From: Ottelia alismoides
Lineage: Eukaryota; Streptophyta; Magnoliopsida; Alismatales; Hydrocharitaceae
NCBI GenBank assembly: GCA_037367405.1
Contig: JAZKJV010005543.1
Location: forward strand, 124,001 to 188,000
DNA length: 64,000 nt
Reading direction: 5' to 3'
Shown here: positions 61,110 through 64,000 of the stretch, piece by piece
Position numbering within the stretch: the stretch's first letter is position 1
Layout of the letters: every line of letters starts with the position of its first letter
The notes under the pieces: model-generated
The model's database searches: none
What the model saw: only the letters and a program-made list of their open reading frames with translations
Told to the model about the DNA's origin: nothing
Made by a program: the position numbers and the translations under genes

Positions 61110-62290
61110 CATGTAAAGGTGACAAATAGAGTTGGATGTCCAACTGCTCGACAAATTCCCATTGCATCTTGGTAATTTTGAATCATATAACATGGGCTAC
61201 CAGTGAAACTTGCTGACAATATAACACATTTTCCAATTATATTTCCCATATGTATCTCCTTCAGAACAGAGTTCCTTTTGGTTATTTCTTATGAAATCTA
61301 GTCAATCGTCCTCTATACAACAGAAAGCATCAACAATATATTGTTGAAACAACCGTCCACCTCTGATTAGTGTTTGTCAATATTTTTCTCGTTGTTGTAT
61401 TCTATAAGCATGGAAATCTCTCATTGTGATACAATTTTTTCCCGCCTAAAATCATTACGTCTGACATTATGAGGCATCCCTAACGTGTAACATATGGAAA
61501 TAAAAGAGGACATTGCATAGACATAAATAATGGATGTAAATCATTGATCTTTTTTAATCCTTCTTTCTTATCCTTGACAATAATATCTCGATTCCTTCTG
61601 AAAAACCAAAATTTCCAATGACCGAGCCAACAATTTCCGATGCGGTGGGCAAATTATATTGTATATCTTTTCCCTCTCTGTCCCCAATTAAATGCAAATG
61701 AGTTCTGTCAAAGGGGGTCACATTCAACGATCTCTTGCCATTCTAAATCCTTTCACAATCCCATTACATTGATGAAGCATGTCTGTAAGAATTTTCACGA
61801 TATATGTATCTATCTCGTCCGTCTCATTTGTAATCTAGAATGCTTTGATTCTGTTTGAGACCTCATTTTCGGTATCACATGTACACAATTGGAAAAACTT
61901 AGAAGTTGTCCGAGGGGTTGGTAGTAAAGAACTAATAAAATGATAATTCTCTACACTAACACGGACTATATAAGGTCTGCGTTTATTGTTGATTGAATGA
62001 TCAAATTTTATCCATATTGATGTAAATGCAAACATTGAATTATAAAGCCTTATTTCATCTTTGATTTTTTAAATGATATGATTACCATTTCCAAGTACAA
62101 ACAATGTGGAGTCAGTCGAAGCAGAGACGGTGCAATCTTTCCAGAACTGCAACATAAAGGAAAAATCAATATTTCCTTGGATCTTGTTCTCCTTATGCTT
62201 TCCTAGCTCCATAACAATGCACGGCAATAAGCATAATTTACCAAAGTTTAATAGTGGATAATCAAACATATATGTCAATGACAGAAAAAC
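61110..62290 (-). pseudogene. Helitron replicase/helicase, N-terminal fragment
   Basis: Minus-strand pieces follow Helitron order. SMFAFTSIWIKFDHSINNKR and VSVENYHFISSLLPTPRTTS (61835-62035) come first. Then HQCNGIVKGFRMARDR and TMRDFHAYRIQQREKY near 61400-61790 and GGRLFQQYIVDAFC near 61350. Last is GKCVILSASFTGSPCYMIQN followed by YQDAMGICRA and HPTLFVTFTC (61064-61249). This is the helitron-like N domain that precedes the rolling-circle replication motifs. The frames are shifted and stopped, and the frame is cut by the LTR at 61109, so the replication and helicase motifs are missing. No Helitron ends were seen. It is dead. Confidence 0.85.
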
Positions 62291-62297
62291 ACCGACG

Positions 62298-62712
62298 CAC
62301 TACAACAAAATTGAATTATAGTGACACTTTTTTTCAAAGTCCGTCACTAAATTAGTCATTGTTAAATATATAACGATGATATTATTCGTTGCGAAACGAT
62401 TTTTCGTACTTGAAATTAGCAACGAATATCATATTTGTCGATATATCATTAGCAACGGTCCACATAATGACGCGTATCCGTTGCTATTTTTCAAATAGTG
62501 ACGATTAGTTGATATTTTTGAAAAATAGCAACGGATACGCGTCATTACGTGGACCGTTGCTAATGATATAGCGACATATATACTATTTGTCATTAATTTT
62601 AAGTACGAAAACTCATTTCGCAACGAATAATACCGTCGTTATATATTTAACAACGACTAATTTAGTGACGTATTTTTTTAAAAAATCACTATAGCTCGAT
62701 TTTGTTGTAGTC
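62298..62712. mobile_element. CACTA-type foldback MITE
   Basis: Flanked by ACG on both sides (62295-62297 and 62713-62715), a 3-bp duplication as in CACTA elements. It starts CACTACAACAAAATTGA and ends TCGATTTTGTTGTAGTC (last base changed from G). The whole 415 bp folds as two arms of about 200 bases: for example AGCAACGGTCCACATAATGA on the left pairs with TCATTACGTGGACCGTTGCT on the right. No coding capacity. It is inserted upstream of the Helitron frame. Confidence 0.9.
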
Positions 62713-62715
62713 ACG

Positions 62716-64000
62716 TTTGGGGAATTAAAGAAAAAAATGTAAAACTTGTATCATCTAACCTTGTGGATGCTCATCACTATTACGATAATGTTGTGGAAAT
62801 GACTTCTCTATCACTATTACACTCCACCAATTTCGTAATATTTTGGGTTGCTTCTATATCCATGTTGTAAGAATATTTCTGAATTCATCAATTCTATTTT
62901 TTCGGTTATTAAAAATGTACCTCTCGCTTATAAGATCTATTAACTTTACCCCTTTCAATATTAATTTTCGAATAATTAGTTTATTTCCTTAACCTTTCTT
63001 TTGCAGTAGCCGAAAACATTAATAGATCCTTTGCTTGCAAATCCTTCGTTGTACAGCATACATACATTAGGAATCACATTGTTTTCATCGTGTTTTTTTT
63101 CTCTTTTCTCTTTTGGATAAGCACATTTTTCGATAAAAGCTATTTTGATTGTAAATGGTTGAATCCACCATTTTCCTATGGTTGTCGCCTAGACATAAGC
63201 AGATGTGATTGTTAACCGAATTTCTAAGGTGAAACAAAAAAATAACACCTTTTTACAGTAAAAAATCGATTCCATAAAATAACAATGGTAATAATTCTTA
63301 ACCAAACAAAAAGAGAAGAAATATAAATAACGATTTAACACTGCAGATTGTTCATCAAACATAACTCTAGAATTATGCATCATTATTCATAAAACATAAT
63401 GTTATCATTATTTTAAAAATCCCATTGTAACCGACAGAATATATCATAAATTCATTGTTTTTTTTTCTACTGCAAGAAAAGGTTATAATTGCAAATGAAA
63501 AATAATTTACTCTATTTTTTAAAAATTATTATTTTATGACCTGAGCGAAATTCTCCGAGGAAGTTATCCCGAATTTTATCTGGCTTGCCACTGCAGATAA
63601 ATATGGCAAACACATTAAAACGAAAAAAACATCGTTAGTTCAAGAAAATATTTTTACCAACAACATATATCACATAATCGTTGCAAGAAAAGATTACAGT
63701 TGCATATAAAAAACAATTCACTATAAACAATTATATATACACACACATTAATCATTATATGAGAGAAATTGTCCCAAATTTTATCTTACTTACCACTGCA
63801 CATAAACATCGTTATCTAATTAAATAAAAAAATAAAAGGAACAACACCTAATCACGAGTATTGGGAATAGCTTACAACAAACACACACACATACACCCAA
63901 GACAATTGTATCTATCCACATGAATTATAATATAGATAACTTCCCTGGGGTAAAATAAAATATTTGTTAACATGAATTTAATATCAACAAATAAACACGG
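62716..64000. other. A/T-rich sequence, possibly further Helitron DNA
   Basis: No frame could be assigned. The 62720-63060 stretch on the minus strand might continue the Helitron 5' region, but there is no recognisable motif. From 63180 the sequence is A/T-rich with a diverged direct repeat (listed). A GTT/ACA-rich microsatellite (ACACACACATAC) occurs at about 63879-63895. Confidence 0.4.
63471..63815. repeat. diverged direct repeat of about 140 bases
   Basis: GCAAGAAAAGGTTATAATTG to TGGCTTGCCACTGCAGATAA (63473-63600) recurs as GCAAGAAAAGATTACAGTTG to TTACTTACCACTGCACATAA (63683-63805). The shared order GCAAGAAAAG, ATTGTCC/GTTATCC, AATTTTATCT, GCCACTGCA points to an old tandem duplication. 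Confidence 0.6.

Overview
This window is nuclear DNA from a flowering plant. The evidence is a spliced cytosolic ribosomal protein gene and several plant-type transposable element families: Athila-like Ty3/Gypsy LTR elements with tRNA-Asp primer sites, a Copia-like solo LTR, plant RTE and L1 LINEs, Tourist, hAT and CACTA-type DNA elements, and a Helitron. The species cannot be named from the sequence. Only one conventional gene is recognised with confidence, RPL34 for 60S ribosomal protein L34. Nearly everything else is mobile DNA, mostly decayed and nested.

Left part (1-12.6 kb). A minus-strand Athila-like element runs off the left edge. Its protease, gag, leader, tRNA-Asp primer site and a long 5' LTR are visible, and a 1.07 kb inverted-repeat DNA element is inserted in the tip of that LTR. 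Low-complexity DNA follows, with a relic of a GGATACGAATA-type element, an unrecognised open region near 10.2-10.7 kb and the probable left part of another LTR.

12.6-29.2 kb. A complete Athila-like element lies between two copies of the 5-bp duplication TATAT. It originally pointed to the minus strand. A segment of about 10.2 kb (17719-27953), holding the second part of the 5' LTR, the primer site, gag and pol, now reads on the plus strand. The element has therefore been inverted internally, with one breakpoint inside its 5' LTR. The broken element is embedded in an older plus-strand LTR (about 11.5-12.6 kb plus 29.2-30.4 kb).

31.2-44.1 kb. RPL34 has four coding exons that join into a 120-residue protein. 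Its second intron is 12.3 kb and holds a minus-strand L1 LINE, three RTE LINE copies (one nested in the L1), a tRNA-derived SINE whose 3' tail matches the RTE tail, and a GC-rich repeat nested in the L1. A fourth RTE copy, antisense and itself carrying two DNA elements, begins about 320 bp after the stop codon.

48-64 kb. The 3' part of a third Athila-like element has an array of polypurine hairpins and a long 3' LTR. A minus-strand LTR fragment, a 2.6 kb Copia-like solo LTR with CTTCT duplications, and another minus-strand Athila-like LTR fragment inserted in a Helitron follow. The Helitron fragment carries a CACTA-type foldback element. No CRISPR array, rRNA gene or free tRNA gene was seen. 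No functional pathway links neighbouring features: the layout reflects repeated insertion around one housekeeping gene.
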